Below, piece by piece: positions 17,524 to 26,095 of a DNA stretch of 64,000 nt. Made by a program: the position numbers and the translations under genes. The notes under the pieces were generated by a model that was given only the letters and a program-made list of their open reading frames with translations, had not been told where the DNA came from and made no database searches. The DNA comes from CAWDNM01 sp964521195 (GTDB taxonomy: Bacteria; Actinomycetota; Coriobacteriia; Anaerosomatales; JAAXUF01), in assembly GCA_964521195.1 (NCBI GenBank), contig CAZFRE010000004.1, positions 132,489-196,488 on the forward strand, given 5' to 3'. How positions within the stretch are numbered: the first letter of the stretch is position 1; each line of letters starts with the position of its first letter.

Positions 17524-19656
17524 ATGGCGCAGGAGTCCGAGAGCGAGCTCAGAGTCCCCGCGGTGATCGAGCGCTTCGTGCGCCAACTCATCGTTGCGGA
17601 CAAGGCCGTGGCGCTGTACCCGCCGTCGAGCGCGATTCCCCGCGACACGGCGCGCGATGCGGTGGCGGTGTTCGCCGAAGCGCTGCGCGAGACGCCCGAG
17701 GTCACGTTCGCGGTCACGCGCGACGGGCTCATCTACGACGGCGCGCCCGTCTTCCCCGGCCACCAGACGTTCATCGCGTTCGCTCGCGAGTTCTACAACC
17801 GGATGCTCGCCGAGGTTCGCTTCCACGCGGGGCTCGAGCCCGACGACCTGATCGCGTTCCTCACGGTGCTGAACTACCCGGCGGACGAACTCGTGGCGGC
17901 CGGCGGATTCGAAGCGCGGCTGTGGGAGCACAACGTCGGGACGATCACGGTCACCGAGGCGAAGATCTCGCTCATCGAGGCCGAGGCGCCCGGGCTCTTC
18001 GGGGGGGATTCGCTCACCCTCGAGGAGATAGACGACCTCATCGCCAACGCACGTCGCGGCGGGACCAGCGAGGTCACGACGATCGCGCGGTTCATGCACA
18101 ACCCCGAGGCCGTGCGGACCTACCTCATGGATTCGCTCGTGGCCGGCGGCTCGCGCGGGTTCGAGCGGATGACCGACTCGTTCCTGAAACTCACCCAGAT
18201 CGCCTCCACGCTCAGTACGGTCGAGCGAGATGAGAAGATGCGCGCGCTTGCCGAGGCGGTCCTCGAGCTCGCCGAGGAGGTTCGCGCCGAGCTCGTCGCG
18301 GAACACCTGCTTCCCGAGGCGCGCAGCTCGGCACCGGTCGCCGCCGTGGTCCGGCAGATGGACATCGACCGGCTGTGCCAGATGCTCGCCGCGGACGCGA
18401 GCGGTGACGGGTTGCGGACCGCCATGACGCGGGCGGTCCGCAATCTCAGCGCGATCTCGGGCGTCGATCCCGACGAGGTGTCGCGGGCGGCGGGGGCCGT
18501 CTTGCTCGAGGACGGGTTCGCTCCCGAAGAGGTCGACGCGATCCTGGAAGAGGCGGCTCCGAGTCAGCTGACCGTGCGTGATGCGACCGGCAACCCGTTC
18601 TCGCGCCCCGCCGATGCGGTCATCGAGATGATCGACCAGGCGCCCGTCTCGGCGGAGATGCAGTCGCGCGACCCCGATATCCTCGCACTCAAGGACGAGG
18701 CACGGCGGGGTCTCACCGACGGCGATGTCATCAACGCGCTCGTCACGCTGGTCACGCTCGACAACAGCGAGGACGGGTTCGACATGACGATGTCGCGCCT
18801 CGAGAGCGCGATCGGCCTGCTCATCGAGCGAGGCGAGATCGAGACGGCGGCCGAGGTGACAGCGACGCTCGGCATGGCGGCGAAGAATCCGGCGCACTCC
18901 GAGACGCAGCGCCGCCGCCTCCTGCATGCGGTGGGGCGGTTCGCCAACGCCGAGGACCTGAAAGGCATCACCGAGGCGATCCGCTTGTACCCGGACGGCT
19001 CGAGCGAGCACGAAGCGGCCGTGCGCCTCATCGACATGCTCGGTCCGGTGGTGCTCAAGCCGTTGCTCGAGCAACTCGCCGACGAGCCCGACATGGCCGC
19101 CCGCAAGAACCTTGTCGACACGATCAGCAACATCGCGCCGTCCTACATCCTCGAGCTCGGCGAGGAGGTCGCCGATCCGCGCTGGTATTTCGTGCGCAAC
19201 GTCGTGAGCATCCTTGGGTCGACGAAGTCACCGAGTGCGCTCCCGTTCCTGGAGCGCACCCTGCGCTACCCGGAGGCGCGGGTCAGACGCGAGACGATTC
19301 GCGCGTTGTCGATGCAAGGCGACCGGCTCGCGTCGCAGATGCTCGTGTACTGCCTTCAGGATGACGATGCGCAAAACGTGCAGCTTGCGGCGCGCTACAT
19401 CGGGCAGAAGGCGATTCCCGGTGCGGTGCCGATGCTCGAACAGGTGGCGCGCGGCGAGGGGCGCGGCAACCGTGACAACGGACCACGCGTCGAGGCGATC
19501 GAGACGCTTGGGCGGCTCGGCGCACGCGAGGCGCTCCCCACGCTGCGCTCGCTCGCTGGGCGGCGCGCCATTCTCGGCGGGTCGAAGTCGCGCGAGCTGC
19601 GTAGCGCAGCCGTGGCGGCGATCCAGCGCGTAGAGGCTGCGGGAGGTGCGCGATGA
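17524..19656 (+). CDS. HEAT-repeat protein with N-terminal YPP module (second copy)
   Basis: A 710-residue protein paralogous to the one at 11406-13382. ATG 17524 has GGGGGAG upstream; a frame extension of ten residues lacks support. The N-terminal module is ALYPPSSAIPRDT (about 30-42) and VTRDGLIYDGAPVF, followed by DDLIAFLTVLNYP. The C-terminal 200 residues form HEAT repeats (SALPFLERTLRYPEARVRRE, AVPMLEQVARGEG, EAIETLGRLGAREALPTL). No catalytic motif or membrane segment is seen. The 4-bp overlap with the HD-GYP gene mirrors the first pair. Confidence 0.8.
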   Translation: MAQESESELRVPAVIERFVRQLIVADKAVALYPPSSAIPRDTARDAVAVFAEALRETPEVTFAVTRDGLIYDGAPVFPGHQTFIAFAREFYNRMLAEVRFHAGLEPDDLIAFLTVLNYPADELVAAGGFEARLWEHNVGTITVTEAKISLIEAEAPGLFGGDSLTLEEIDDLIANARRGGTSEVTTIARFMHNPEAVRTYLMDSLVAGGSRGFERMTDSFLKLTQIASTLSTVERDEKMRALAEAVLELAEEVRAELVAEHLLPEARSSAPVAAVVRQMDIDRLCQMLAADASGDGLRTAMTRAVRNLSAISGVDPDEVSRAAGAVLLEDGFAPEEVDAILEEAAPSQLTVRDATGNPFSRPADAVIEMIDQAPVSAEMQSRDPDILALKDEARRGLTDGDVINALVTLVTLDNSEDGFDMTMSRLESAIGLLIERGEIETAAEVTATLGMAAKNPAHSETQRRRLLHAVGRFANAEDLKGITEAIRLYPDGSSEHEAAVRLIDMLGPVVLKPLLEQLADEPDMAARKNLVDTISNIAPSYILELGEEVADPRWYFVRNVVSILGSTKSPSALPFLERTLRYPEARVRRETIRALSMQGDRLASQMLVYCLQDDDAQNVQLAARYIGQKAIPGAVPMLEQVARGEGRGNRDNGPRVEAIETLGRLGAREALPTLRSLAGRRAILGGSKSRELRSAAVAAIQRVEAAGGAR

Positions 19657-21098
19657 GCGGCGGCTCGAGCACGCCAAACCCGGGCATCATCGGTGGCGGC
19701 TATGGCCCGAGTCCCGGGCTGGAGCCCGGCGTCTACACCATCGAGCAGATGCGTCGCGCTCGCGAACTGCTGACCAGGATCCACGCGGTGCGGCGCGCGG
19801 CACGGTTCTACCCGTTCGAGCATCCGTCGGTCGATGCCGCGATCGGGGCGCTCGACGGCGTCCTGCGCAGCTACCACGCCGAGCACGTCGACGTGCAGCT
19901 GGTCTTCCTCGACGGGGAGGTCCTTCTCGGCGAACAGCTGCTGACCGAGGAAAGCGTCGCGTTCGACCAGCTCATCCGCGAGCTGACGGCTGCGGGCATC
20001 GGCTCGCTCGTGATGCGCGAGGGCGCGTCGCGTGCGGAGCTCTCGCGGGCCATGCGGGTCGTGTCGTCGGACACGGCGACGATCGAGGCCGCCGGCGGTG
20101 TCGAGGCGATGGCCAAGGAGGCGCGGCTCTCGTTCATCCAGATAGGCCTGGTGGGCGTCATAGAAGCAGGCCTTGGCGAGCGCGTCGAGATGTCGGAAGA
20201 CGTGCGCATGGCGTTCGGCAACGCGGTGTCGGTGATCAAGGAGATCCAGCAGGCGATGCGCGGCAACCGGCCGATCGAAGCCAAGCAGGTTGCCGGTGCG
20301 ACCAAGTCGCTCGTGGACAACGTGCTCGCCAATCGCGACGCCATGCTCCAGATGACGAGCCTGAAGAACCACCACGAGTACACGTTCTACCACTCGGCGA
20401 ACGTCGCGATCCTCTCGGTGGCGCTGGCTTCGACCATCTCGCGCGATGCCCGGTTCCTGTCATCGCTGGGGTCGGGGGCGCTGCTGCACGACATCGGCAA
20501 GCTCGAAGTCGGGCTCGACATCATCGAGAAGCCCGGCCGGCTTGACGAGCGGGAGTGGGAGCTCATGCGGCTGCATCCGATCTTCGGCGCGAAGATGGCC
20601 GCACAGATGCCGGGCGTCGACAGCGCGGTCCTCGTGCCGATCCTCGAGCATCACATGGCCTGGGACGGGAGCGGCTACCCGTCGCGTACCCCGCGGCGCA
20701 AACAGCACCTGGCGAGCCGCATCGTCGCGGTCGCCGACAGCTACGATGCGATGACCTCGAAGCGAAGCTACTCGTCGGCGCGCGTACAGGACCAGGCGAT
20801 GAAGCTCATCGCGGACGCAGCGGGCACGTCACTCGATCCGGTGCTCGTCAAGCTGTTCATGCGCATGATGGGGGCGTACCCGCCCCGCTCGGTGGTGCTG
20901 CTTTCCGACGGCAGCGTCGCGATCGTGGTCGCGCCATCGGAAGCCGACGCGTACCGGCCGACGGTTCGGGTGCTGACCGACCCCGGGGGCAAGCTCAGGA
21001 CGCCTGACGACATCGCACTGACCGAGCGACCGGACCTCACGATCACCGGCCTCATCGATCCCCGCCGGCTCAACATCGACATAGACGACTACCTCTAG
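19653..21098 (+). CDS. HD-GYP domain phosphohydrolase with N-terminal YPP-like module (second copy)
   Basis: A 481-residue probable cyclic-di-GMP phosphodiesterase. A Gly/Pro-rich lead (GGGYGPSPGLEPG) precedes the shared module, here FYPFEHP at 52-58 and VFLDGEVLLGEQLL. The HD-GYP domain (about 235-425) is complete: YHSANVA (His247), HDIGK (279-283), HP (308-309), EHH (332-334), DGSGYP (338-343), AVADSYDAMTS. A C-terminal domain with VVLLSDGSVAIVV ends NIDIDDYL, matching the tail of the first copy. It is co-translated with the HEAT protein and followed after 19 bp by the UPF0182 gene. Confidence 0.9.
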   Translation: MSGGSSTPNPGIIGGGYGPSPGLEPGVYTIEQMRRARELLTRIHAVRRAARFYPFEHPSVDAAIGALDGVLRSYHAEHVDVQLVFLDGEVLLGEQLLTEESVAFDQLIRELTAAGIGSLVMREGASRAELSRAMRVVSSDTATIEAAGGVEAMAKEARLSFIQIGLVGVIEAGLGERVEMSEDVRMAFGNAVSVIKEIQQAMRGNRPIEAKQVAGATKSLVDNVLANRDAMLQMTSLKNHHEYTFYHSANVAILSVALASTISRDARFLSSLGSGALLHDIGKLEVGLDIIEKPGRLDEREWELMRLHPIFGAKMAAQMPGVDSAVLVPILEHHMAWDGSGYPSRTPRRKQHLASRIVAVADSYDAMTSKRSYSSARVQDQAMKLIADAAGTSLDPVLVKLFMRMMGAYPPRSVVLLSDGSVAIVVAPSEADAYRPTVRVLTDPGGKLRTPDDIALTERPDLTITGLIDPRRLNIDIDDYL

Positions 21099-21117
21099 CC
21101 GTCCCGAGGAGGACCTC

Positions 21118-23862
21118 ATGCCCGCTCGCTCCGGCCGTTCGCGCGCCGTCGCCATCCTCACCGGCTTGGTGGCCGGCTTCTTCTTCATCGTGTTGCCGTT
21201 CGTGACGTGGCTGTCCGGTGTGTGGGTGGACTACGCGTGGTTCTCGGACATGGGCCAGCGCCAGGTCTTCCTCACGAGGATCGCCTCCCAGTTCGCGGTG
21301 GGGATCGTGTTCGGGCTCCTCGCGTTCGCGATCCTCTACACCAACCTGCGCGTCGCACGGCGGATGGCGCCCCGAGCGCAGCCCGTCGCGCTGCCTGAGG
21401 GCCTCCCCGAGCAGGTCGAGGTGTTCCTCATCGGCTTGCGCCAGAATCTGGGACCACTGCTGGACAAGGCGATCCTGTACGGGTCGATGGTCCTCGCGTT
21501 CTTCAACGGGGCGGGAATGTCGCAGAACTGGCAGACGTTCCGCCTCGCACTCTCGGGCGTGAGCTTCGGCTACAACGACCCCCAGTTCGGTCGGGACGTG
21601 GGGTTCTTCGTGTTCCAGCTGCCGGTGCTCAACCTGCTCTGTGACTGGCTCACCGGCATCCTCGTGCTGACGATCCTGCTGTCGCTGCTGGTTCACGTGC
21701 TCGACGGCGCCGTGCAGCCGTGGGCGAAGCTCGCGGGCTTCGCGCCGCACGTGAAGGCACACGTCTCCGTCCTCATGGCGCTCCTCGTGCTGACCTGGGG
21801 CTTCCGGTACTGGATCAGCATCTACGAGTTGAACTACTCGCCGACCGGCCAGATCATCGGCGCCGGGTACACCGACGTGCACGCCCAGATTCCCGCGTAC
21901 ACGGTGCTCATCTTGATCTCGATCGCGACGGCGCTGCTCCTGCTCGCCAACATCCGCTTCCAGGGCTGGCGGCTGCCGGGCATCGCGCTGGGCGTGTGGA
22001 TCGGCGCCTCGATCGTGCTGGGCGTGATATGGCCGGCGATCGTTCAGAAGTACATCGTGACTCCCAACGAGGCCGTCGCCGAGGCACCCTACATCGAGCG
22101 CAACATCGCGATGACGCGGCAGGCATTCGGCCTCACCGACGTTGTCGGGCGTACGTTTCCGGCGTCTGAGACGCTCACCGCGGCTGACGTCGTCGCCGAC
22201 CGGCAGACGCTGTCCAACGTGCGGCTGTGGAACCCCGAGATCGTCGCGCAAAGCTATGCGCAGCTGCAGTCGATCCGCACCTACTACGAGTTCTACGATG
22301 TGGATGTCGACCGCTACACGATCGATGGCGTGAGGCAGCAGGTGCTGATCTCGGCGCGCGAGATGAACAGCGCACAACTGCCGAGCACGTCGCAGTCGTG
22401 GGTGAACAGGCACCTCGTGTACACCCATGGCTCCGGTGTCGTCATGAGCCCGGTCAACAGCTCCGACACGCGCGGCATGCCCAAGTTCATCATCGGCGAC
22501 GTGCCGCCGAGGACGACGACCGACCTCAAGATCACGCAACCGCGGATCTACTTCGGCGAGGTCACCGACGACTACGTCATCGTCGACACCGGGATCAAGG
22601 AGTTCGACTTCCCGCTCGGCGAGAAGAACGCTGAGTACGAGTACGAAGGCACCGGCGGGGTGAGAGTCGGCGGACTGATCACCAGAGTGGCGTGGGCGCT
22701 CAAGCTCGGCTCGAGCCAACTCCTGTTCTCGGGCTACGTGAAGCCCGAAAGCCGCGTGCTGATCCGGCGCACCATCATGGACCGCGTCGACGCGCTCGCT
22801 CCGTGGCTGACGTACGAGCGCGATCCCTACCCGGTGCTCGCAGACGGCCGCATCGTGTGGGTCATCGACGGCTACACGACCTCCGAGCACTACCCCTATT
22901 CCGAGGGCCTCCCGAACTCCAAGGTCAACTACCTGCGCAATCCCGTGAAGATCACCATCGACGCGTTCGACGGTACGACGCACTTCTACGCGTTCGACCC
23001 GAGCGACCCCGTGCTCCAGGCGTGGATGTCGGTCTTCCCGTCCCTCGTCGAGCCCGCCGACAGGATCCCGGCGTCCGTGCGCGAGCACCTTCGCTATCCG
23101 CAGGGACTGTTCGAGGCGCAGGCCGAGATCTACCGGACCTACCACATGACCGATCCTCGCGTCTTCTACAACAAGGAAGACCAGTGGGAGATCCCCGGCG
23201 AAAGCTCAGGGACGCCGATGGAGCCTTTCTTCGTGCTCATGAAGCTGCCGGGCGAGCGTGACGAGCACTTCTACATCATGCAGCCGTACACGCCTCGCAA
23301 GCGCCCCAACATGATCGGTTGGGTTGCGGCGAACTCGGACCCGCAGGACTACGGCAAGCGCACCGTCTACCAGTTCCCGAAGGAGCGCGTCGTACTCGGC
23401 CCCGAGCAGGTCGCGGCACGCATCCAGCAAGACCCGTTGATCTCGCCGCAACTGTCGCTGTGGAACCAGCGTGGCAGCAAGGCGGTCTTCGGCGACATGC
23501 TGGTGATCCCCATCAAGGACTCGATCATCTACGTCCAGCCGCTCTACCTCCAGGCCGAGCAGGCGGCGATCCCCGAGCTGATCCGTGTACTCGTCGTCTA
23601 CGCCGACAAGATCGAGATGGAGCGCACGATCGAAGCGGCGCTGCTGAAGGTGTTCGGCGAGACGCCCACCTCCGCCGAGACGACCGGCACGCCGTCCGGG
23701 GAGGGCACATCGACCGCCGCCGCGGCCGACGCGCGCAGGCTCTTCGTGGAGGCCATCGCGGCTCAACGCAAGGGCGACTGGTCCACCTACGGCGCCAAGC
23801 TCGAGGAGCTCGGGAAGGTGCTCGAGAAGCTCGCCAGCCAAGAGGCATCAGCCACGAAGTAG
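21118..23862 (+). CDS. UPF0182 family membrane protein
   Basis: A 914-residue member of the UPF0182 (COG1615) family found mainly in actinobacteria and cyanobacteria. GAGGAGG precedes the ATG. Seven membrane segments span about residues 15-310, beginning LTGLVAGFFFIVLPFVTWLS. The rest is a large domain with conserved stretches such as PESRVLIRRTIMDRVDALAP and WVIDGYTTSEHYPYSE, followed by an Ala-rich tail with a low-complexity linker (TSAETTGTPSGEGTSTAAAA). The tail segment ADARRLFVEAIAAQRKGDWS is typical. The molecular function is unknown. It lies immediately after the HD-GYP gene and ends before a strong terminator. Confidence 0.93.
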   Translation: MPARSGRSRAVAILTGLVAGFFFIVLPFVTWLSGVWVDYAWFSDMGQRQVFLTRIASQFAVGIVFGLLAFAILYTNLRVARRMAPRAQPVALPEGLPEQVEVFLIGLRQNLGPLLDKAILYGSMVLAFFNGAGMSQNWQTFRLALSGVSFGYNDPQFGRDVGFFVFQLPVLNLLCDWLTGILVLTILLSLLVHVLDGAVQPWAKLAGFAPHVKAHVSVLMALLVLTWGFRYWISIYELNYSPTGQIIGAGYTDVHAQIPAYTVLILISIATALLLLANIRFQGWRLPGIALGVWIGASIVLGVIWPAIVQKYIVTPNEAVAEAPYIERNIAMTRQAFGLTDVVGRTFPASETLTAADVVADRQTLSNVRLWNPEIVAQSYAQLQSIRTYYEFYDVDVDRYTIDGVRQQVLISAREMNSAQLPSTSQSWVNRHLVYTHGSGVVMSPVNSSDTRGMPKFIIGDVPPRTTTDLKITQPRIYFGEVTDDYVIVDTGIKEFDFPLGEKNAEYEYEGTGGVRVGGLITRVAWALKLGSSQLLFSGYVKPESRVLIRRTIMDRVDALAPWLTYERDPYPVLADGRIVWVIDGYTTSEHYPYSEGLPNSKVNYLRNPVKITIDAFDGTTHFYAFDPSDPVLQAWMSVFPSLVEPADRIPASVREHLRYPQGLFEAQAEIYRTYHMTDPRVFYNKEDQWEIPGESSGTPMEPFFVLMKLPGERDEHFYIMQPYTPRKRPNMIGWVAANSDPQDYGKRTVYQFPKERVVLGPEQVAARIQQDPLISPQLSLWNQRGSKAVFGDMLVIPIKDSIIYVQPLYLQAEQAAIPELIRVLVVYADKIEMERTIEAALLKVFGETPTSAETTGTPSGEGTSTAAAADARRLFVEAIAAQRKGDWSTYGAKLEELGKVLEKLASQEASATK

Positions 23863-23914
23863 CATCGCAAACCGCATAGATCACGGTGCGAACCGCATCG
23901 AGAAGGTGCGCCAC

Positions 23915-23943
23915 AAAGGCCCCGGCCAAGTTCGGGGCTTTTG
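23915..23943 (+). terminator. Intrinsic terminator after the UPF0182 gene
   Basis: GCCCCG (23919-23924) pairs with CGGGGC (23933-23938) and the stem extends through AAAG/TTTT flanks. The right arm runs into TTTT then GTCG. It closes the HEAT/HD-GYP/UPF0182 transcript. Confidence 0.75.
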
Positions 23944-24333
23944 TCGTTTCGGTAACAATCCGATATACTGCGCGAGTCCTTCAAGCGTACGTGGCCCCAC
24001 CGTGCTCGGCCGGATGACGATCAGAACGGCCGTTGGACCGCGCGGTGGACGCCGAACGACACGAGACTGATCGGATCGGCCAGAACCACCCGCCGCCACA
24101 GAACATGGCGAGTGCACAACGACCGAGAGACACGACCAGGTCCACCGCCAAAGTGCATAGCGCTTCTCTGGTACGAGACGACGGCGAGCGATCGCCCCTC
24201 GTGGCCGGATGCGAGGCAGCTAGCCATCACCCCCCATCTCCATCTGCTGTCTAGGGACCTTGAGCCCCCTTGTGCCTCCGTGCCGTCGTCTGCCTCCCGC
24301 ACCACGACCTGCCCCCTTTGGAAGGAAGAAGAC
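23944..24333 (+). other. 390-bp non-coding leader region ahead of the lysozyme-like gene
   Basis: No credible gene is visible on either strand; the open frames here lack start context and family features. A -10-like GATATACTG lies at about 23962, so a long 5' leader is possible. It contains several short GC-rich hairpins. I looked for the conserved cores of the c-di-AMP (ydaO) and c-di-GMP riboswitches, which often precede cell-wall hydrolases, and did not find them. Confidence 0.4.
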
Positions 24334-24729
24334 TTGTATCGCAGCACGAATCCGTCATCGCATGTAATCAAGGCCGCTCTGATTCTCATGCTCGCAGTCG
24401 CGTTCGTCGTCGGCGCAGTCTCCCCGGCGATGGCTCTGAGCAAGAAGCAGAAGCGAAACATCAAGATCATCAAGATCGAGGCCCGCAAGAAGAAGCTGAG
24501 CAAGTCGCAGATCACCGCGCTCCTGAAGATCTGCAAGCGTGAGAGCTGGTACGTCGCGACCGCGCGCACGGGCAGCTGCAAGGGTCTGTTCCAGCTCAAG
24601 ACGAGCTATCCCCGCAGCAAGTGGGCGAACCCGGCGTGGAACACGCGCAAAGCGATCCGCTACATCAAGCACCGTTACGGCACGCCCAAGAAGGCGCTGG
24701 CACACTGCTATCGCTACGGCTGGTACTGA
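24334..24729 (+). CDS. Secreted lysozyme/transglycosylase-like protein
   Basis: A 131-residue exported protein, TTG start at 24334 chosen because GGAAGGAAGAAGAC lies directly upstream. The signal peptide (HVIKAALILMLAVAFVVG) has a type I cleavage site after SPAMA near residue 34. The mature part is Lys-rich, then shows a compact SLT/Apf-like fold: ICKRESWY (candidate catalytic Glu), CKGLFQLKTSYP, and the end KALAHCYRYGWY, closely resembling the tails of aggregation-promoting and Rpf-like murein hydrolases. It probably cleaves or remodels peptidoglycan. Monocistronic, with terminator after it. Confidence 0.75.
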   Translation: MYRSTNPSSHVIKAALILMLAVAFVVGAVSPAMALSKKQKRNIKIIKIEARKKKLSKSQITALLKICKRESWYVATARTGSCKGLFQLKTSYPRSKWANPAWNTRKAIRYIKHRYGTPKKALAHCYRYGWY

Positions 24730-24758
24730 GCCGACGGCACGCCGCACACATAGAGCCG

Positions 24759-24794
24759 ACGACGGCACCGGGAGACCGGTGCCGTCGTGCGTTT
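24759..24794 (+). terminator. Intrinsic terminator after lysozyme-like gene
   Basis: A perfect 13-bp stem: ACGACGGCACCGG (24759-24771), loop GAGA, CCGGTGCCGTCGT (24776-24788), followed by GCGTTTT. Very stable, with a short T run. Confidence 0.8.
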
Positions 24795-24856
24795 TGGGTA
24801 TCTTGATACAAGCTACAAGCGCACCCGCGACCGTTCTGCACAGGGAGGGCCCATCG

Positions 24857-25330
24857 ATGACCATGGCCGACGGCAGCGATCCTTTCGCCGAGTCGCCCGG
24901 CTCCCCCGCACAGGAGCCCGTACCGTCCGTTCCGCCGACGGAGCCCGACGCGGCATCGGCACAATCGGAACCTGAGGCTGCGGCCGGGTCGAAGACGGGC
25001 GCGGCTTCCGAGCCGCTCCCCGAGCGCGAGACGCTTGCGGATGCGATCGCCGATCTGCTCCAGATGTTCGTCAACTGGCTTCGGGCGGAAGCGTCCGACA
25101 TCATGCGCGACAAGGTCGTGCTGCCGGTCCAGCAGCTTGGACTGACGCTCTCCTCGGCCGCCGCCGCCGGCTGTCTTGTCGTCATCGGCCTGATCTTCAT
25201 CTTCATCGCGATCCTGCTCGTGCTCGCCGAGTGGCTCGGGTGGCCTGGCGCGTTGACGTTGGTGGGCGCGGTCATCCTCGTTGGGGCGGGCATCTTCACC
25301 TACGTCAAGATGAGGAGCATCCAGAAGTGA
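24857..25330 (+). CDS. Holin-X-like (phage holin family) membrane protein
   Basis: A 157-residue protein. ATG 24857 has GGGAGG upstream. The first 60 residues are Pro/Ala/Glu-rich and disordered; an amphipathic helix follows (LADAIADLLQMFVNWLRAEA). Two membrane helices then come at about 95-120 and 125-148, the second LVGAVILVGAGIFTYVKM. This matches actinobacterial Holin-X/YqjE-like proteins, which are not phage lysis genes but small envelope proteins. It overlaps the next gene by 4 bp. A GTATC-TT-GATAC inverted repeat at 24798-24809 sits in the promoter region. Confidence 0.7.
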   Translation: MTMADGSDPFAESPGSPAQEPVPSVPPTEPDAASAQSEPEAAAGSKTGAASEPLPERETLADAIADLLQMFVNWLRAEASDIMRDKVVLPVQQLGLTLSSAAAAGCLVVIGLIFIFIAILLVLAEWLGWPGALTLVGAVILVGAGIFTYVKMRSIQK

Positions 25331-25599
25331 ACGAAGACCCCAAGCAGCCCCTGTACGTCGCGCCGGAGGAGCGGGTGACCCTCGACCAGCTCAAGCACCG
25401 CGTGGGGCAGATCTCGGACCTCGCGGTGAGCGAGTCCAAGCGCGTGGCCAACGACGTCTACGAGCAGAACATCAGCAAAGCCGCGCTCGTCGCGGTCGGC
25501 GTGGTTCTCGTGGCGGCATCGCTGGCGTACTTCATGGGTACGCGAGCTGCGAAACGGGCCGCCGCGGCTCCTCCGCCCCCGCCACCGTACGGCTACTAG
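25327..25599 (+). CDS. Small single-pass membrane protein
   Basis: A 90-residue protein, GTG start in a GTGA overlap with the Holin-X-like gene. A soluble helical N-terminus (LKHRVGQISDLAVSESKRVA) precedes one membrane helix (about 52-72, AALVAVGVVLVAASLAYFMG) and a short tail ending PPPPPPYGY. The layout resembles YqjD/DUF3618-like ribosome- or membrane-associated proteins that accompany YqjE/Holin-X partners. Function unknown. Confidence 0.7.
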   Translation: MNEDPKQPLYVAPEERVTLDQLKHRVGQISDLAVSESKRVANDVYEQNISKAALVAVGVVLVAASLAYFMGTRAAKRAAAAPPPPPPYGY

Positions 25600-25615
25600 G
25601 AGCGTTGGATACGCG

Positions 25616-26089
25616 ATGGCCACGCTGAGGATCGAGCGCATCGACGTGCGCCCCAGCCAGGTCGAGGCGTTCGTGCGTGTCACCGACCGCGCGTTCGCGC
25701 GCACGTCGGCCGCCGATGGGCTTCCCGAACGGGCGCTCGAACTGCTGCCTGGCCTGTCGCGGCATACCTGCGAGAACGGCTCGGCGCACGGGCATGCGGC
25801 CGAGCTCGCCGACACAGAGACTCCTCACCTGCTCGAGCACGTCGCATGCGAGCTCATGGCGCTCTCGGGATCGCCACGCACGCTGCGCGGCGAGACCGAG
25901 TGGGACTTCGCGGTCGACGGACCGGGCGTCTACCGGGTGCGGCTCGACTACGACGACGATCTCGCGTGTCTCGGCGCGCTGCGCAACGGCGTCGACGTCG
26001 TCGAGTGGCTGCTCGACCCCAGCGGCGAGCGGCCGGATGTCGAGCGCGTGGTCGCCGAGCTGGCCGTCGTGCGCGGGCGCGAGGTGTAG
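25616..26089 (+). CDS. Stand-alone cyanophycin-synthetase N-domain-like protein
   Basis: A 157-residue soluble protein. Its core reads LPGLSRHTCENGSAHGHAAE then TPHLLEHVACELMALSG and GVYRVRLDYDDD. This is the order seen in the N-terminal domain of cyanophycin synthetase, where HxC, a TxxHLxEH helix and a YRVxxxY strand occur before the ATP-grasp domain. No ATP-grasp or Mur-ligase domain follows here, so it cannot be a full synthetase. The conserved His/Cys/Glu suggest it keeps a binding or catalytic role. It sits between small membrane protein genes. Confidence 0.65.
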   Translation: MATLRIERIDVRPSQVEAFVRVTDRAFARTSAADGLPERALELLPGLSRHTCENGSAHGHAAELADTETPHLLEHVACELMALSGSPRTLRGETEWDFAVDGPGVYRVRLDYDDDLACLGALRNGVDVVEWLLDPSGERPDVERVVAELAVVRGREV

Positions 26090-26095
26090 CCGCAG

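Noticed and set aside
21070..23145. 691-residue open frame opposite the UPF0182 gene
   Set aside because: Composition is Arg/Asp/His-rich antisense shadow; the plus strand encodes a conserved family.
23944..24333. c-di-AMP (ydaO) riboswitch
   Set aside because: The GGGGNACC and CCGAAUCCGUCAG-like cores are not present.
24021..24599. 192-residue minus-strand frame over the lysozyme leader
   Set aside because: No ribosome site or family features; the plus-strand gene has a signal peptide and a conserved C-terminus.
24857..25330. Prophage holin
   Set aside because: No endolysin cassette or phage genes nearby; matches chromosomal Holin-X/YqjE-type proteins.
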